A DNA stretch of 64,000 bases from Synanceia verrucosa (taxonomy: Eukaryota > Chordata > Actinopteri > Perciformes > Synanceiidae): assembly GCA_029721515.1 (NCBI GenBank), contig CM056556.1:6324501-6388500 (forward strand). Reading direction: 5' to 3'. Below are positions 15,132 through 27,834 of this stretch, in pieces (within the stretch, counting starts at the first letter, position 1; the number at the start of each line of letters is the position of its first letter). A model generated the notes under the pieces. It had not been told where the DNA came from and searched no databases. It worked only from the letters and a program-made list of their open reading frames with translations. Position numbers and translations under genes: made by a program.

Positions 15132-18100
15132 ATGAGTTGCTGGCATGGGACTGTGCGCCAGGAGGTCCGGCCTGGCACAGCACGGGTCATAGTGACTGAG
15201 CTGAGTAGATCGGGCCAAATAAACCCAACTCCTGCCACGAAACCGAGTGAGGACTCTGAGGCAGCAGTGGATCAGTACCTCTCTCCAGAGAAGCTGGTAA
15301 ATTTACAGAAGTATTTCCCACTGAACCAGTGGTTAGTGTTTGTATAATGGTCACTGTTAGCTGAGTTATATGTACTTTACATATGTGTGTGCATTGCAGC
15401 AGTAATAGGTTTGTGGGGACTAAGGTTGAAGGGCAACACTGAACAACCTGAAGATAAAGTTGAAAAAGTACCTTTTACTTATTTTCAGATCTATACTTAA
15501 AAAAAAATTAATACAGGGTGTGATTGGTTAACTCACTTAATTTGAGTGTGTGCCAAACTAGCCTCTAGGCAAGTATTATGCAGTGTTACTTGGTGACATC
15601 ACCATGTTACAGCAGAAAAGGCAGGAAGCAAGAGCAGTGTTTCTGTTGGTTTTGTAACTGTTGACTCACTGTGATTGCCCTCTCCTATGCAAGATGAAGT
15701 GATCAGTGAAGAGTAACTGTTCTTAGAAAAATGAGCACACTGTGCAGATTGCTGTTTCAGAATTCCATTCAGAATTTCACAACATAGGCTTTACATTAAT
15801 TGTTACATCAAAGTTGTATGTCTAAGAATGAAAATTGATTGATGAAACTTTGTTGCGTAAAAATCCGGTTCAGTATGTGCTGTTACTTTCCATTCCTCAC
15901 AGAAATTGCTGTGTGGAACTCAGGACCTCTCTCTAGTGACCTCACTGGAGATCTGCGTGGACACTCAAGAGAACACGCTGGGTAACTTTGGTAAGAGATA
16001 CAGCACATCAAGGGTTTGCTCTCTCACATTTATTATTTCAAACCACATTGTATGGTTACAAAGTTTCTATGTGTACTCATTAGGGCTCACTGTGTATATT
16101 TGTTTTATTGTAATATAGAGTTTCTTTTTTGCAAACATGGCCACACCCTCAATAACTCTGATTACATTTAAATTCAGATTTTAAGGAAACGATACTAACA
16201 TAAAGATTTTTGAACTGTATACAATGATGATTCAGAAGAGAAGCTTGATAATGACCACATAGATGATCACAAAGCAGAACTAGGCAAGAGACAAATAAAG
16301 ACATTACAGTGAGCACACAACAGATCTGTACTGGAGTTCCTCACAGGTGTGCCAACCACAGTGCAGGATGATTGAGCTGATAATGGCAGAGGAACATCTT
16401 CATCACGCTCACCTTTACTCTTAAAATTCAGCATGACTACAGGCATGACAGGCCAGTGTCTGTGCATGTGGGAGTCATGCTTAGCTTGTCACTGTAGAAG
16501 ATTTTCCTTTCAGCCAGTTCAAACACCTGATGAGTTGAATGTGGAATTCAATAAATAATCACGCCCCACTTCTACATTACAGTGAGAGAAATGACTTTGT
16601 TTATCTATCTTGATCATCTTACAGGTGCCTACTTGCCCAAGCTGGTGCAGCTCAAAATGAACAACAGCATGATTAAATCAGTCAGGTAAGCATAAAGTTT
16701 TGTAACACACATTGCATTCTTGAAAATTGACCTTTTCCTACACACACACAGTATGTTGACATTGACATTGACTTGTGGAATACTACAGATTCTCAAGACA
16801 CTGTTAATCTTGAAACTGAAAATGAATTACTTGATATAATACTAAGTAAACAGGACAGATTTTGTGATACTCTTCTTGTCAGTCTATGACCATCTCATGT
16901 TTAGTATATGTTTAGAAACAAAGCAAGCAGGTCCAGGCTTTTACATAAAGAAACTTGTAATTTGACCCAGAACAGTGATGGGGATTACTGTCATGCTTCA
17001 CACTGGTCACGTGTGCCAGACGATACTCCGGTGAGAGACAATTTAAAAATAAAGGGACAATTCTCTGAAGCAGAATAGCAGGTCAAAAAGCACACAGATA
17101 TGTAACTAATGGTAAAATAAAAGTGTGGTGTGTTTGCAGTACAGCTGCTTTGGGACTTGTAATATAATGTTTCTGGATGGAAGATGCTGCTTGTAAACCA
17201 GACACCAACAGTTGAGCACAGTCTTAGAGCTCGATACACATGGAGAACAGGTTCACCCACCTGGGGTTTGTGGTATATCAGCTTTCAGATTTGTCCACAT
17301 GGACAGTCCTGGGAAAAAGACAGGAACTATGCCCAGTTTCTCCAGGCTTGTCCTTGTCCAGTTCAACTGCAGCCACAGCTGTGTCATCAAAATCAGATGG
17401 AAGTAAAGCAATAAACAATGTGAATAAAACACTGAAAACACTGTCCTTATAACATGACAGGTGGAGAACTGTTACCCGAGAGACCACTGAGGGAGAGTAC
17501 AAAACAAAAAGATAGGGAGCTGTCTACTCCACCCTGGGAGGAACAGAGCAGAGTCAGCCGGACATGCACTGCCTCTGATAGCATTTCCTGCTCTGGGCTG
17601 TGGGAGCTGTGGAGAAGAGGCTGTTACAGGATTGTAGATGTACCGACTGAGACTCTTTTGGAAGGGTCTGAGCAAGGATGTGCTGTAGAGATGAGCTGGA
17701 GACACATGAGAGGCCTGCATATTTTGAGGGAGAAAGAAAAGCTTTTAGCTTCAGTAGCCAAGGGACTGGATAGCCTCTCCCATGATTTATTGTGTTGTGT
17801 AACTCCCTTCCCTGCCTGTAAATCAAGTTTGTGTTATTTTGTCTCCTTAGAGACCTGGGAACCACCCTCTCCCACCTGCAGGTGCTGTGGATGTGTCGCT
17901 GCTCCTTACAAGACCTTGATGGTATTTCTGCAGTCTCCTCCCTCAAGGTAGAGTTTTAATCAGAAGTGACATGCTTCCCTAGATTCATAGTTCCTAGATT
18001 CAGAATGTAGATCAGACATAAAACTCATAAAGGCATTCTTGGACATCCATCCATCCATCCATTTTCTACCGCATATCCTCATAGGGTCGCAGGGGGGCTG

Positions 18101-21100
18101 GAGCCTATCCCAGCTGTCTTAGGGCGGAAGGCAGGGTACACCCTGGACAAGTCTCCACCTCATCGCAGGGCACATAGAGACAGACAACCACTCACACTCA
18201 TGTTCACATCTACGGTCAATTTAAATTAGCCTAATTAACCTAATCCCCATGCATGTTTTTGGATGGTGGGAGGAAGCCGGAGTACCCTAAGAAAACCCAC
18301 GCAGACACGAGGAGAACATGCAAACTCCACACAGAAAGGCCTTCTTGCTGTGAGGCAACAGTGCTAACCACTACACTACCGTGCCATCCACGTTCTTGGA
18401 CAATTGTTTTTTTGAAATTACTTGAACATAATTCCCCTGAGTTGAGTTCTTTGTGAGCCTCTTTCTGTATTCATAATGTTTCTGTATCATCAGATCAGTT
18501 CATTTTCTGTGTGTTGTTTTTTAATTTGTCTCAACACTTTTCTTACCCCACCATGCTGCATGTACTGTATGTACACCCTCTCTCTGTTTCAGGAGTTGTA
18601 TGTGGCCTATAACAATGTGTCAGACCTGAGTCAGGTCAGCATGCTGGAGAACCTGCAGCTGTTAGATCTGGAAGGGAATGATGTGGATGACCTAGTCCAG
18701 ATTCAGTATCTGGGTCTTTGTGGCAAACTCCAGACACTCTCCCTGGAGGGAAACCCTGTGTGTGTTCGCCCAAACCCCACTGTCCAGGTAATGTTCTGCT
18801 AATGTTGTTTACACCACAAAACAAAAGACATTTGTCGCCTGTTAATGAATAACACTAATCAGGTTTAATATCCTTCAGCAGACCTATCTTCCTGTCATTG
18901 TCAGGTTCGGTGTTTGTTCTTTGTGATTCCAGCAGACAGATATTTGATGAATAAGCTTTGTTGTGGAATTTGAGACAACATCAGGGAGAGCCAAAATTAG
19001 CAGCAAAAGTCATGTATCTGCCCATACAGTACTTAAGACCAGCAAGTATATTTGATCAGCAATTGTGTCACCATCCAAGCATGATGATGCATTATAATGC
19101 ATGATAATTTAAGCAGAACATTGATATAGAACATACCCAGATAACATACATACAAAAATACACAAAATCATTGATCATCATTGCCACTTAAACCAGAGAA
19201 CAGTTGAAGCTGAATAAAAGCTTGTGCAAGGAGTTCCTCAAAAGAAAGTGTCGTACTTAGTTGATGTTGTAAAAGCCAACTTACAATATAATGCAATTTG
19301 CGGTTCTGATGTAGTTATCATTCGGTGAGTTGCCTTTCCTGTCCTTGCAGGCTGTCAGCACTCATGGCTTCGTCAGATAATGACCAAAATGTAATTTGCA
19401 TGCGCTGAGACATGAATGTATCTGTGTGATCTCACCGCTCTGTATCTGGCTCTTCAACGCTCTAGAAAGGAAACTGGGAGAGCGGGAGGCATCAGAATAA
19501 TCAAACTCAAGTCCTCATCAGTCACCATGATGCAGCCAGAATGTTTTAACACTACATTACAGAGCTGTTCCATCTCTTTGAAGACTGGCCAATACGTTTT
19601 TATTTGGTGCATAAAGCAGCTCGCCATGGATCAGTGATATTGAGTGTAGCTGAAGGCTGCATTTCTACCTTCTGCTGATGTGAGAGACAGTGTGCTGTGA
19701 GTTTTTTGGGCCACTGTGAATGTGTTTATTTACACCCACCAACAGAGCATTAATTAGGAAACTAGGGCAATGTGGGGAGATGCTGAGCTGAATATGCATT
19801 AGGCCTGCGCTTTGTAGGGACTGGGGGTTTGTTCTTGGGTTTGCTGTCTTGCCAAACTATCACTCTTCTCTCGCTCTCTTTCCATCAAACACACACATCC
19901 GCTCACTTCCTCTCACCCAACCCTCATTCTGCTCCTCTTTTCTCTTTCGTTTCCTCCCTGCCAGCCCTTCACTCTCTTTTTCATTCATTGCATCTGTGTG
20001 GTTTGGAGAAGGGCAGGGGTACTGATCAGTCACTCAGCAGCTCAGTGATTTACTGGACTCAAAGAAGTTAAGTTCAAAACAAGTGCAAAAAGATATAATG
20101 AAGGTTAGCTTATATGCATTATATTATTGTGATGGCACTAACTATTGGCACATTTAGAACTGTCCGACTACTGATTTGGCTGACTGTGTAAATCAGTACT
20201 TTATTTTTTTTATGTACATCAATATGATTGACTCGCACTGTTTTTTTTATCATCTACAGGACAACAGGTAGTCAATAACATGTTATTCTAGCTGAAATAC
20301 GGCATGCTGTAACTGCTGGAATATAATTTAGATCACAAGCACATTTCCAGTTTTTGTGCTTGAGCACTACACATCATGAAGTATGTGTCAAGCACAGATC
20401 TGAGTAGTCCGTCCATTGTATTAGTCTTTCATATTATCATCAGTGACATATAAACTGAAACCACTGCATGACCACTGCTGGAATACAAAAGCGCAATAAA
20501 GCAATGGATCACCTCATTTAACGTGCATTTAACATTTACTTTAATGACTATGAGTACAATATACGCTCCTGTGCATAAACCCTATCCATCCTGTAACATT
20601 CTGTTTTTGTCTCCTTTAATTGCCTCTTCAAACACCTCTGGACATCTGTCCTCTCCATTCACTCTGCCTCTCTCTATCCTGTGCTTCCACCCTTCTACAC
20701 AGATGGACGAATATAGTTATCGTGCTGCAGTGAGGGAGTTGGTCCCTCAGCTGGGTTACCTAGACGATATAAGGGTGGAGGAGGACGGGCTGATCTCCAG
20801 CAGCACCCTGGGAGAGGACTGGGCCATTCTCCGAAACTCCATCAAAGACATCAACTCTTCTCAGTCAGCTACTGAAGACGGTGTGTGTATGTATGTTCTG
20901 AGTGTTTCAGTGCAGTCCAGTTCCACACAGCAGCGTATTTAATGAGCCTTTTAATCTTGTCTTCGCAGGGGAAACTGCAGACAGTGCATGTCCTTACAGC
21001 AGACCCGGCTCCTCCAGGCGCCCTGCCTCCAGCCGCTCCTGCGCCCGGCCCCTCTCCTCTGCAGGCCTCAGGCCCCACACTGGCTCCAGACCCATTTCTG

Positions 21101-23617
21101 CCACCAGACCTGGAGTTCTCTCCCCTCCTGGATCCAGACCTGGTTCTGCAGACTCAGATCTAGCAACAGTGGAAGCAGAAGCCAGCATCCTGACACATGG
21201 TTAGCCACTTGCCTCTTTGACTGTGCAATCGTATACATCCAACCACATTGTCTAAACATTTCCATGTGTACATTTGTATCTAGTTTTAATGCAATTTTCC
21301 TTGTCTTGCCCTTAGCACCACCTTGTTCAGATAAACATCACAATCTTTACTCAACAGTGCCACCAAGAGGAATTATTGATGTCAGAAAACAGTTTGACTC
21401 AATCCTTCTCTTATTCGTTGCTTTTTGAAGGAGCTGGCAAGATCCTGTTCTGTGGAAACCCAGCACAGGCTGTCCGAGCAAGAAGAGAAAAGTTGCGGGT
21501 AGGTGGTGTGTGTTGGAAGAACAAGCCCCTTCAACTCACTGAAAAACATCTTTTTCCTGGAAACACTGATCTCTGTTAATCAGATAACAAATAAACTCAC
21601 TCAAAACTGTAATTTGTTTCATGCTGTTTCCCACACATTTTGCATTGACCAAGAGGAACAACAAGCTTGATGGGCTTTGGCAGGTCACTGTGGCCGTCTG
21701 ACACCGCCAGCTCATCTCTTTAAAGTCATATCAGTATAACAGAAGGAGCTAATTATTAGCAGGAGGACAGAAACCTGAGAGGACAGGCACTGTGGTGGGA
21801 GGACGCGGTGGATGGAGATGTGTGAACGCTGTAACAGTGTCAGAGCGACTTGACAGATGGGGCTGTCACTTCTGTTATCTGTCATACTGGCAAACACACA
21901 CCACTGTTGTCACTCTCCTTCCTCTTACCTTCCTCTCCTGTTCTGTCTGCCCCTTCTGTGTTCTGTTTGACCATTACTCTCATGTACTCGGCTCTCCGGC
22001 CTCTACTTTGTTATGTTTCCTAGCTTCTTCTCTGTGACCCCTCATGCTCATTCTCCCTCTCTTGGATGTCATAGACAGCACCCACAAGGTCTACTTTCAC
22101 ACCTCGTGTCCTGCCCATCCACGTACCAGAACACACGTACGACCTTGAAGAGCCTGATGAAAGAGAACGCCTTGATGTGTTTGCAGAGCTAAGAGCTTGG
22201 AGGGAACAGAACACTAGGTACGAACTACTTACACACCTCACTCCTCTTTTCTTTAGCTGGAAATACACAGATTTTTTTCTGATATGTGATAACAGACCAT
22301 CTACACAACATAGGTCCGTTTCCAACTCCTGACAATTCAGATATTCAGGATGAAAGGGTACTGAATAACTATGAAGCATTTTATTCAGATTTCAGAAGTC
22401 TTCTCTTTGTTCCTCACTGTCAACCTGGCGTCCTCTGCACATCTTAAGGAGATGAAACTAAACACGTTTCTACATTGTCTTTGCAGCCGACTGCGGGCCA
22501 TAGAGACAGAAAGATTACCACGGGTCCTGTCTATTAATCATAGTGATGAGGAAGAGGAGGAAGATTATGATGAAGAAGGCATTTGTGGTGTGAGGAATGA
22601 CAGTAGTGATGAAGAACACTGTGACAGCCGAGATACTGGCTCACCAGATTCCTCTTTCCAGTCTCTTTCCCCAGGTGAATACTCACTGAACAAACATTCT
22701 TATAAAGACACTGAGAAAGTCAAAATGCTAATGATCATTCATTCTAATTTACACATATATGGTATCACACACTGTATACTATATATGCATATTACATAAA
22801 AGTGTTTTGTGATGATTTTGTTTTCAGACCTGCATTACAGAGAAAACCTGTCCCCAGATGTGGCTCGATTGTCCCTGTCCCCAGACACCATGCTGTCCCC
22901 TTCTCATCCTCTCGATGCCACACTAACTGCTAGTAATCGCAGGCTACCAGGGATCCGTGCACGAAGGCTTCGACTCAGGCAGACCAATCCAGAACATTTA
23001 CCTGATTTCAGCAGTGCAGGGCGCTCCCCTAGGACAGGTACAACCACAGGAGACACAGACCTGACTCTCCAGAGGGTCCAGCAGTTCAGTGGGACAGATG
23101 TGCCTGTGTTACCCCAGCTTGCACACATACCCCACCCACCTCCAAAAAGTGCCCTTGCTGCAGGGATCATAGACTCACGGTACGGATGTATTAAAGCTTA
23201 CAGTAAATCAATGGATTTTACTTTCTTTTACTGTTTAAAGCTCCTGTATCATCATGTAGCCAATTCCAAAATGCTATCCATTATGAACTTAGAATTAAAC
23301 AGGGGATTTAGATACACTTCATCAGTAATTGAAACACATGACCATGTTTTTTCCAATTATTATTTCAGACTTTTAGAGTTTGAGATAAACCAAATCATTC
23401 ATATCAGGTCGTACTAAAGAAATGCTCTCTGTCTTTCAGCGCACAGATGGACTTATCCAGTACATCATCTGGCAAGAAGCATATTGAAACTCCCCAGATG
23501 TCCAAAGTCCTGGACAGACCAGTAATTACTCGTCCTCACACAGCCAGAGCAGCTCTACAGAGGCATCATCAGCAACACATTCAGCAGCCCTGCAGAGGGA
23601 GCTCACACCCAGACTGA
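15132..23617 (+). CDS. lrrc56: LRRC56, leucine-rich repeat protein of outer dynein arm assembly (12 coding exons)
   Basis: LRRC56 (Chlamydomonas ODA8) is needed to assemble or deliver outer dynein arms to cilia; human mutations cause primary ciliary dyskinesia. Coding exons: 15132-15296, 15903-15990, 16625-16685, 17851-17947, 18593-18787, 20703-20880, 20969-21199, 21431-21498, 22075-22217, 22487-22674, 22828-23179 and 23440-23617. They sum to 1944 nt (647 residues plus TGA) and all phases agree. Residues 45-84 (DQYLSPEKL, then LEICVDTQENTLGNFG) match the family start. Leucine-rich repeats occupy about 90-200 (HLQVLWMCRCSLQDLDG, ELYVAYNNVSDLSQ, LQLLDLEGNDVDDL, LQTLSLEGNPV). The ILTHGAGKILFCGNP motif spans the exon 7/8 join and ELRAWRE lies near 399-405. 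An acidic run sits near 427-442, and the rest is low-complexity Ser/Pro/Arg. Exon 6 uses a weak donor, GTGTGT. The human protein is shorter (542 residues), and the extra length is in the disordered C-terminal half. Confidence 0.95.
15297..17850. other. LRRC56 introns 1-3 (no other gene)
   Basis: Between the small exons of 88 and 61 nt this stretch is ordinary A/T-rich intron. Nothing repeat-like or conserved stands out. The plus-strand open frame 17454-17951 runs into exon 4 by chance. Confidence 0.8.
18036..18402 (-). mobile_element. Short retroposon (tRNA-derived SINE-like) with 10-bp target duplication
   Basis: The body at 18046-18392 is flanked by perfect 10-bp direct repeats TTCTTGGACA (18036-18045 and 18393-18402). 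Read on the minus strand it starts GGCACGGTAGTGTAGTGGTT, like a Pol III A-box region, passes through the common fish segment TGTGTGGAGTTTGCATGTTC and GCTGGGATAGGCTCCAGCC, and ends in (TGGA)n. The expected B-box part after AGCAAGAAGG is missing. It lies in LRRC56 intron 4. Confidence 0.85.
18788..20702. other. LRRC56 intron 5 (no other gene)
   Basis: A 1.9-kb intron. It has a pyrimidine-rich segment at 19850-19980 (CTCTCTT, CCTCT words) and otherwise no exon, repeat boundary or RNA gene that I can recognise. Confidence 0.8.
21499..22074. other. LRRC56 intron 8 (no other gene)
   Basis: A 576-bp intron between exons 8 and 9, without repeats or conserved motifs that I can see. The remaining LRRC56 introns (88-269 bp) are too short to hold other features. 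Confidence 0.8.
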
Positions 23618-24060
23618 CCCCCGACAATACCAAGACCAAGACAGACCAAGTCAAGACCCAGACCAAAAAAAGTAGTTATTTTTACCATTTTGCATAAGTT
23701 GTAGAACATTGTAGAACAACTTGAAATTGCATTATTTCGCATTATAGTAGTCAAATAATATCAGCGTCACTGAAATGGCATAAGCCTAATGCTTAAGCAA
23801 TCACAACAATGAGCAAATATTATTCAAAGGCCAATGATGCCATACATTTATTCAAACAAGGCCGTACTGTAATTAAATACATACACACACGGAGGTGCAC
23901 CAAAAGTGCTTTAAATATCAAAAAAAAAAATCAATGATAAAAAAAACTGTACATGCCTGGATATTATAGGTTGGCTCGGCCAGTCCGAGACATTGCGAGA
24001 CCGTGAGACCCGAGACAAGACCAAGACCAAGACCACAAAAAAATGGAGTCGAGAACTACA
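23618..24060 (+). repeat. LRRC56 3' flank with AAGACC-rich repeats
   Basis: The LRRC56 stop at 23615-23617 is followed at once by degenerate copies of CCAAGACCAAGAC (23630-23670). A second block, GAGACAAGACCAAGACCAAG, lies at 24010-24050. The two blocks may be the ends of one dispersed element inserted just after the stop codon. An ATTAAA at 23872-23877 is the best poly(A) signal before 24.1 kb, but the 3' end is not certain. Confidence 0.4.
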
Positions 24061-24405
24061 AATCTAATTTGAAGTGGGAATTACTTGTATTTTACCATAA
24101 GCTTTTTCCTTTTGCCTTTTCTTTTTTTTAAATCAAGATATTGAAAGCATCCCCATAAGTGTTAGGACTCATACCAACATCTACCCACAGTGCTTTGACA
24201 TCAATAGCAGTGTAATCAGAGGATTTGGTATACTGAGATTTTCCCTCTAATGCTTCCAAGTGACTGGTTTTCTGCTGCTTCATAAAGGGGGTGTGACTGC
24301 CTCATATTTGTAATTACCAAATTATTCAACTCATTTTTTACCCATATACTCAATCTGGAGTGGCAGTGATTGGCTCAACATTTATGTTGTAATAGCCAAA
24401 TTTTG

Positions 24406-24419
24406 CCACTTGAGGGCAC
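24406..24419 (+). promoter_or_regulatory. CTCF-like motif
   Basis: CCACTTGAGGGCAC fits the CTCF core CCASYAGRGGGCRS with one weak position. It sits between LRRC56 and RASSF7, where a domain boundary would be plausible. Confidence 0.35.
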
Positions 24420-24914
24420 TATCTGTAAAGATCAAATCAAAAACTCCTTCCGTTGCTTTGACCACCTTGGCACATAACATGTATACCATTTCTTTCCTCT
24501 TTGACCAGGCAGCAGTTACATTAAAGTCAGTGTGATTTATAATATACATATGCAAACACTCAGTGTGCAAACTGTGTCCCCACACACTGCTACTACGATA
24601 GAGAAGGTTTCCTGATGTATTAACTGATATACAGCACGAGTAATGGAGTGGAACAAGTCCATTTACAGTTTATATGTTCTAACTGTGACGTATCCTGTTG
24701 TTTTCCTCGAGCCTTGGTAAATTATCCTTCCATTGCAGCATGAAGGACACTCACAGTCTGATTTTCCCTGAGCAACTTGTGACTTGCAGTGTTTGGGTGG
24801 ATGAGGACCAGAGAGGTGGCCACATCTAATACCTTAGTATGTGATGTTGAGCGGGTCTCAACACAGACGTTTCCAAACTTGCCCAGCCTTTAGTGTGAAT
24901 ACCTAACGTGACCG

Positions 24915-24940
24915 CACACACACACACACACACACACACA
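24915..24940. repeat. (CA)13 microsatellite
   Basis: CA run followed by TGCACACACC. Confidence 0.9.
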
Positions 24941-26910
24941 TGCACACACCAAGACACACACATTAAAAATGATTGCCATATTTCCAACTGTGCTTCAGTT
25001 GTGTCCACAGAAACAGGATGTAAATAGATGAGTCAAAGTTACAGGGCACAGCCAGTCATTAAACCTTGAGAGCACCGCTAATACTCCTCACTACAGTGAT
25101 GGATTAGAGGATTTACACACATCTGGCACAGGAATGTATGAGGCGTGTATAGCCACTCAGCCACGAGACAGCTCTTATGTAACATGTTAGCACATTAATT
25201 ATCTTCTATCAACTCTTTCCATCGCATAACTGTATCACCTTTGATCATCATCTCACAGTGCTGCTTCATTCGTGGCATTGCTTGGCTCCCTCGCTCCCTG
25301 TCAGGTGTCAGATTTCAGCTCATTGGTGCTATGACATCACAAGACGGAGGAGAGTGGATTGAAAGGAGAGGTCTCTGAAGGTGAGAAAGCGGGATGGTGT
25401 CCACCTACTCTCTGAATAGTCTTGTAATTTCTCTGAAAGGGATCATTCTCACAGCTGTTTGGGACTGGGGTACATTATCCAGCCTGTGAGATGCTTTTTA
25501 ACATAGTTATTACCAGATACTGTAATATGACAAACCAGAAGGGCCTGGGAAACACTGAGAGGAAAGTTGAAAATCAGATGTCTGTAATGTAGGGAAACAA
25601 CAGTTGAATGGTTTTCAGCAATGATTTGTTTTCTTCACAGCATTTTGAGTTACCAAAGAGGAAATGATTTCTTCTGACAAAGACATGCAACTGTCTCTCT
25701 TTTGTCTAATAAAACATCACTCTGGTTAGAAAATACAGGGTCAGATTAAAAAGACAGTTATTACGCTGCAGAGCCATCATGTCACAATTTTGATTTTTCC
25801 TCAGAGATTATGAAGTATGATAAATTATCAAGACCGTCTCTGTTACAAATATGCACACGAGTAAACAAATACATATATTTCTGTCAGGCTGAAGCTGAGG
25901 CTGAAAACTGTGTCAACACATGCTGTGAACACCATTAAAACAAATACCAGATGTGGCTGATGTGTGATCATGTCAAGTAGGCTGTGTAGGTTGTGTTCCC
26001 CAATGCTGCTGTTCCTCTGTGTTGTAGCTGCAGCAAACAAGATGGGTGTGAATAAATTCGAGAAATACACACACCAACATAACTAGTGACTGAAAGGGAA
26101 TGCTAATTACATTCTATCATCATAGGAAGCGTCTTTCTTGTTTTGACTTGAGATTGGTCACTTCTCCTAGCAGGCGTTGTAACTGGAAACACCTACGATA
26201 TGAGTTCAGACAGGCCCAGGAGAAGCTGTTTGTACAGTATGTGCAAGACTACAGGATACAGCCGGAAGGAACATTCCATTCAAAGCAAGACATTTAGGCT
26301 TCATAACTCATTTTCTGTTGACACCTTCAGTCCATAATGGTATATAAGAAGGCATAAAGTTATTCATAATTATGGCTTTCCTGAATTGAATCTAATGTTT
26401 GTGACACAAGATGTAATAAATCCATTTGTGACAATACATTTAGCATATACAAGTAGATTCATTGTCTTTGTATTCATATATATTATCTGCCTGAGGTTCA
26501 CTATCTGGTTTACCTTCACAGCCCCTCAGCAGCTCCAAGTGCATATCAGACAATATAAAACAGAGAATCATATACAATATAGATAAAAGACACACTGTCA
26601 CACTGTATGGAGGGGTTGTATCAGCAGTATTGTGTCCTCTGACTCATTTTTTTGCTCTCTGAATTGATATACTCCATCTGCGCTCAGTCTGTTTCAAGGT
26701 CATGTGTTTGGTATATGAGCAGCAAGAGGCAATGGGGATGTGGTTCAATAGGAAGAGAAGAAAGTTCATAGTGTCTTGGCATGCTGTTAAGAAAAAGATA
26801 AGGACTTAATAGGATGTTTAATAAACTATTCCAGCAGAACAAAAGCCACAAATAGCTATTGTAGTTTTACAATACATTTGTTTTTGCTACATTTAAGGCA
26901 ACATTAATTT

Positions 26911-27565
26911 TCATTTTTTCCCTAAATTCATCATTTTCTCCACTTCAATATACCAATTTTTGCCATTGTGATTCAAAATTCTAAGCCCTTGGCCATTTAT
27001 GTTGCTTATAGTGGATATAGGTGGATAGTTCCTCTTACATTTGTTCAGGAAGTAACTGACTCTACTAATGATAATTTTATGAGACAAAGAAATTACTACC
27101 TCCCAATTTAACACTTCATCCTCATCACAACTGAAACATGTGCAGCAACATGTCATATATTTAAAAGAGAATGCTCCCTGCATTAGATTTGTTACACTCT
27201 TATCTCCTCATGGGCTCTATGAATGATGCCCCAGTCTCAGATATCATTAATCTGGAAACTGCAGGGTGAATTTCAAAGTGTACTCTATTGTAATTTGTTA
27301 TATGTCCAGTAGGTAATCGAACAGTGTAATCTGGTGGTTCTGGCATCTCAGCTGGATGTATCTGCAATAGAAATGCTTTACTGTTCTCATAATTTGGAAA
27401 TAAAAGTGTTTGTGGAACCTTCTCATGCAATGTGTCAACCAGCTTTTTATAGGCTAGTTCATAATAGAGAGGACCTAGTTTCCAAATCACTTCCCCTCTA
27501 ATATGTCATGTGTATTTTGTTCCCATGGCTGTTCCTTAAAAACTGACAGTAATCATGATAAGAGA
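26911..27565 (-). pseudogene. Unidentified coding-like island, minus strand, with frame breaks
   Basis: A minus-strand frame at 27200-27490 (first codon GTG, so the true start is unclear) encodes about 97 residues of well-mixed composition, including VIWKLGPLYYELAYKKLV, IHPAEMPEPPDYTVRLPTGH and a C-terminus ISETGASFIEPMRR before TAA. Upstream, a different frame reads FKEQPWEQNTHDILEGK and then stops, as if one frameshift split an older frame near 27490. A further frame at 26911-27183 ends ILNHNGKNWYIEVEKMMNLG. The composition looks protein-coding, but I do not recognise the family. It may be a decayed mobile or viral-derived gene, or a retrocopy. No ATG start, splice sites or poly(A) tail are evident. 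Confidence 0.3.
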
Positions 27566-27713
27566 TTTTTGTATTTTGTTGCCTAAAGACAAATTTGGGC
27601 TCCTTTTAAGACCATGGCTGATGCAGTGTTTGTTAATGCAGCATCTGACAGGCCACTTTCATTTTATTCACTTTTACAATTGTCCTTTTAAGGCTTTAAT
27701 TTGAAACTGCTGA

Positions 27714-27721
27714 CCGGAAGT
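27714..27721 (+). promoter_or_regulatory. ETS/GABP motif at inferred RASSF7 promoter
   Basis: CCGGAAGT is the canonical ETS/GABP site, common at TATA-less promoters. A second ETS-like word in opposite sense (TTTCCTGG) follows about 20 bases later. It is 115 bases before the inferred exon donor. Confidence 0.45.
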
Positions 27722-27744
27722 TGTTTTATTTCCATTTCCTGGTT

Positions 27745-27834
27745 GCCTTACCAGCAGCGGACTTTTTGACGACGGGAGACCAGAGGATGAAGCACTCGTC
27801 TGTCCTTCGCGTCCACGTCCACCACTGAACTTTT
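27745..27834 (+). other. rassf7: Inferred untranslated first exon of RASSF7
   Basis: A locally CpG-rich segment (GACGACGGGAGACC, TTCGCGTCCACGTCC) ends in ACTTTT followed by the strong donor GTAAGTTG at 27835. No transcript is visible, but the position upstream of the RASSF7 coding exons and the ETS motif support a promoter with a short leader exon. Assigning it to RASSF7 is an inference, because the first intron would then be 24.6 kb. Confidence 0.45.

Larger units (their letters stand above)
24061..26900. other. Intergenic region between LRRC56 and RASSF7
   Basis: No gene is supported. It holds a CTCF-like site (24406-24419), a CA repeat (24915-24940) and otherwise A/T-rich unique-looking DNA. 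In human the LMNTD2 gene lies in this position on the opposite strand; I could not recognise a lamin-tail coding exon here. Confidence 0.6.

Noticed and set aside
17454..17951. 165-codon plus-strand frame in LRRC56
   Set aside because: Runs through intron sequence into exon 4 in a frame different from LRRC56. No domain.
20988..21428. 146-codon frame overlapping LRRC56 exon 7
   Set aside because: Out of frame with the conserved LRRC56 reading and runs through intron 7.
23618..27700. LMNTD2 (present between LRRC56 and RASSF7 in human)
   Set aside because: I looked for lamin-tail-like coding exons on the minus strand and saw none that I could support. The only coding-like minus frames there do not resemble that family.
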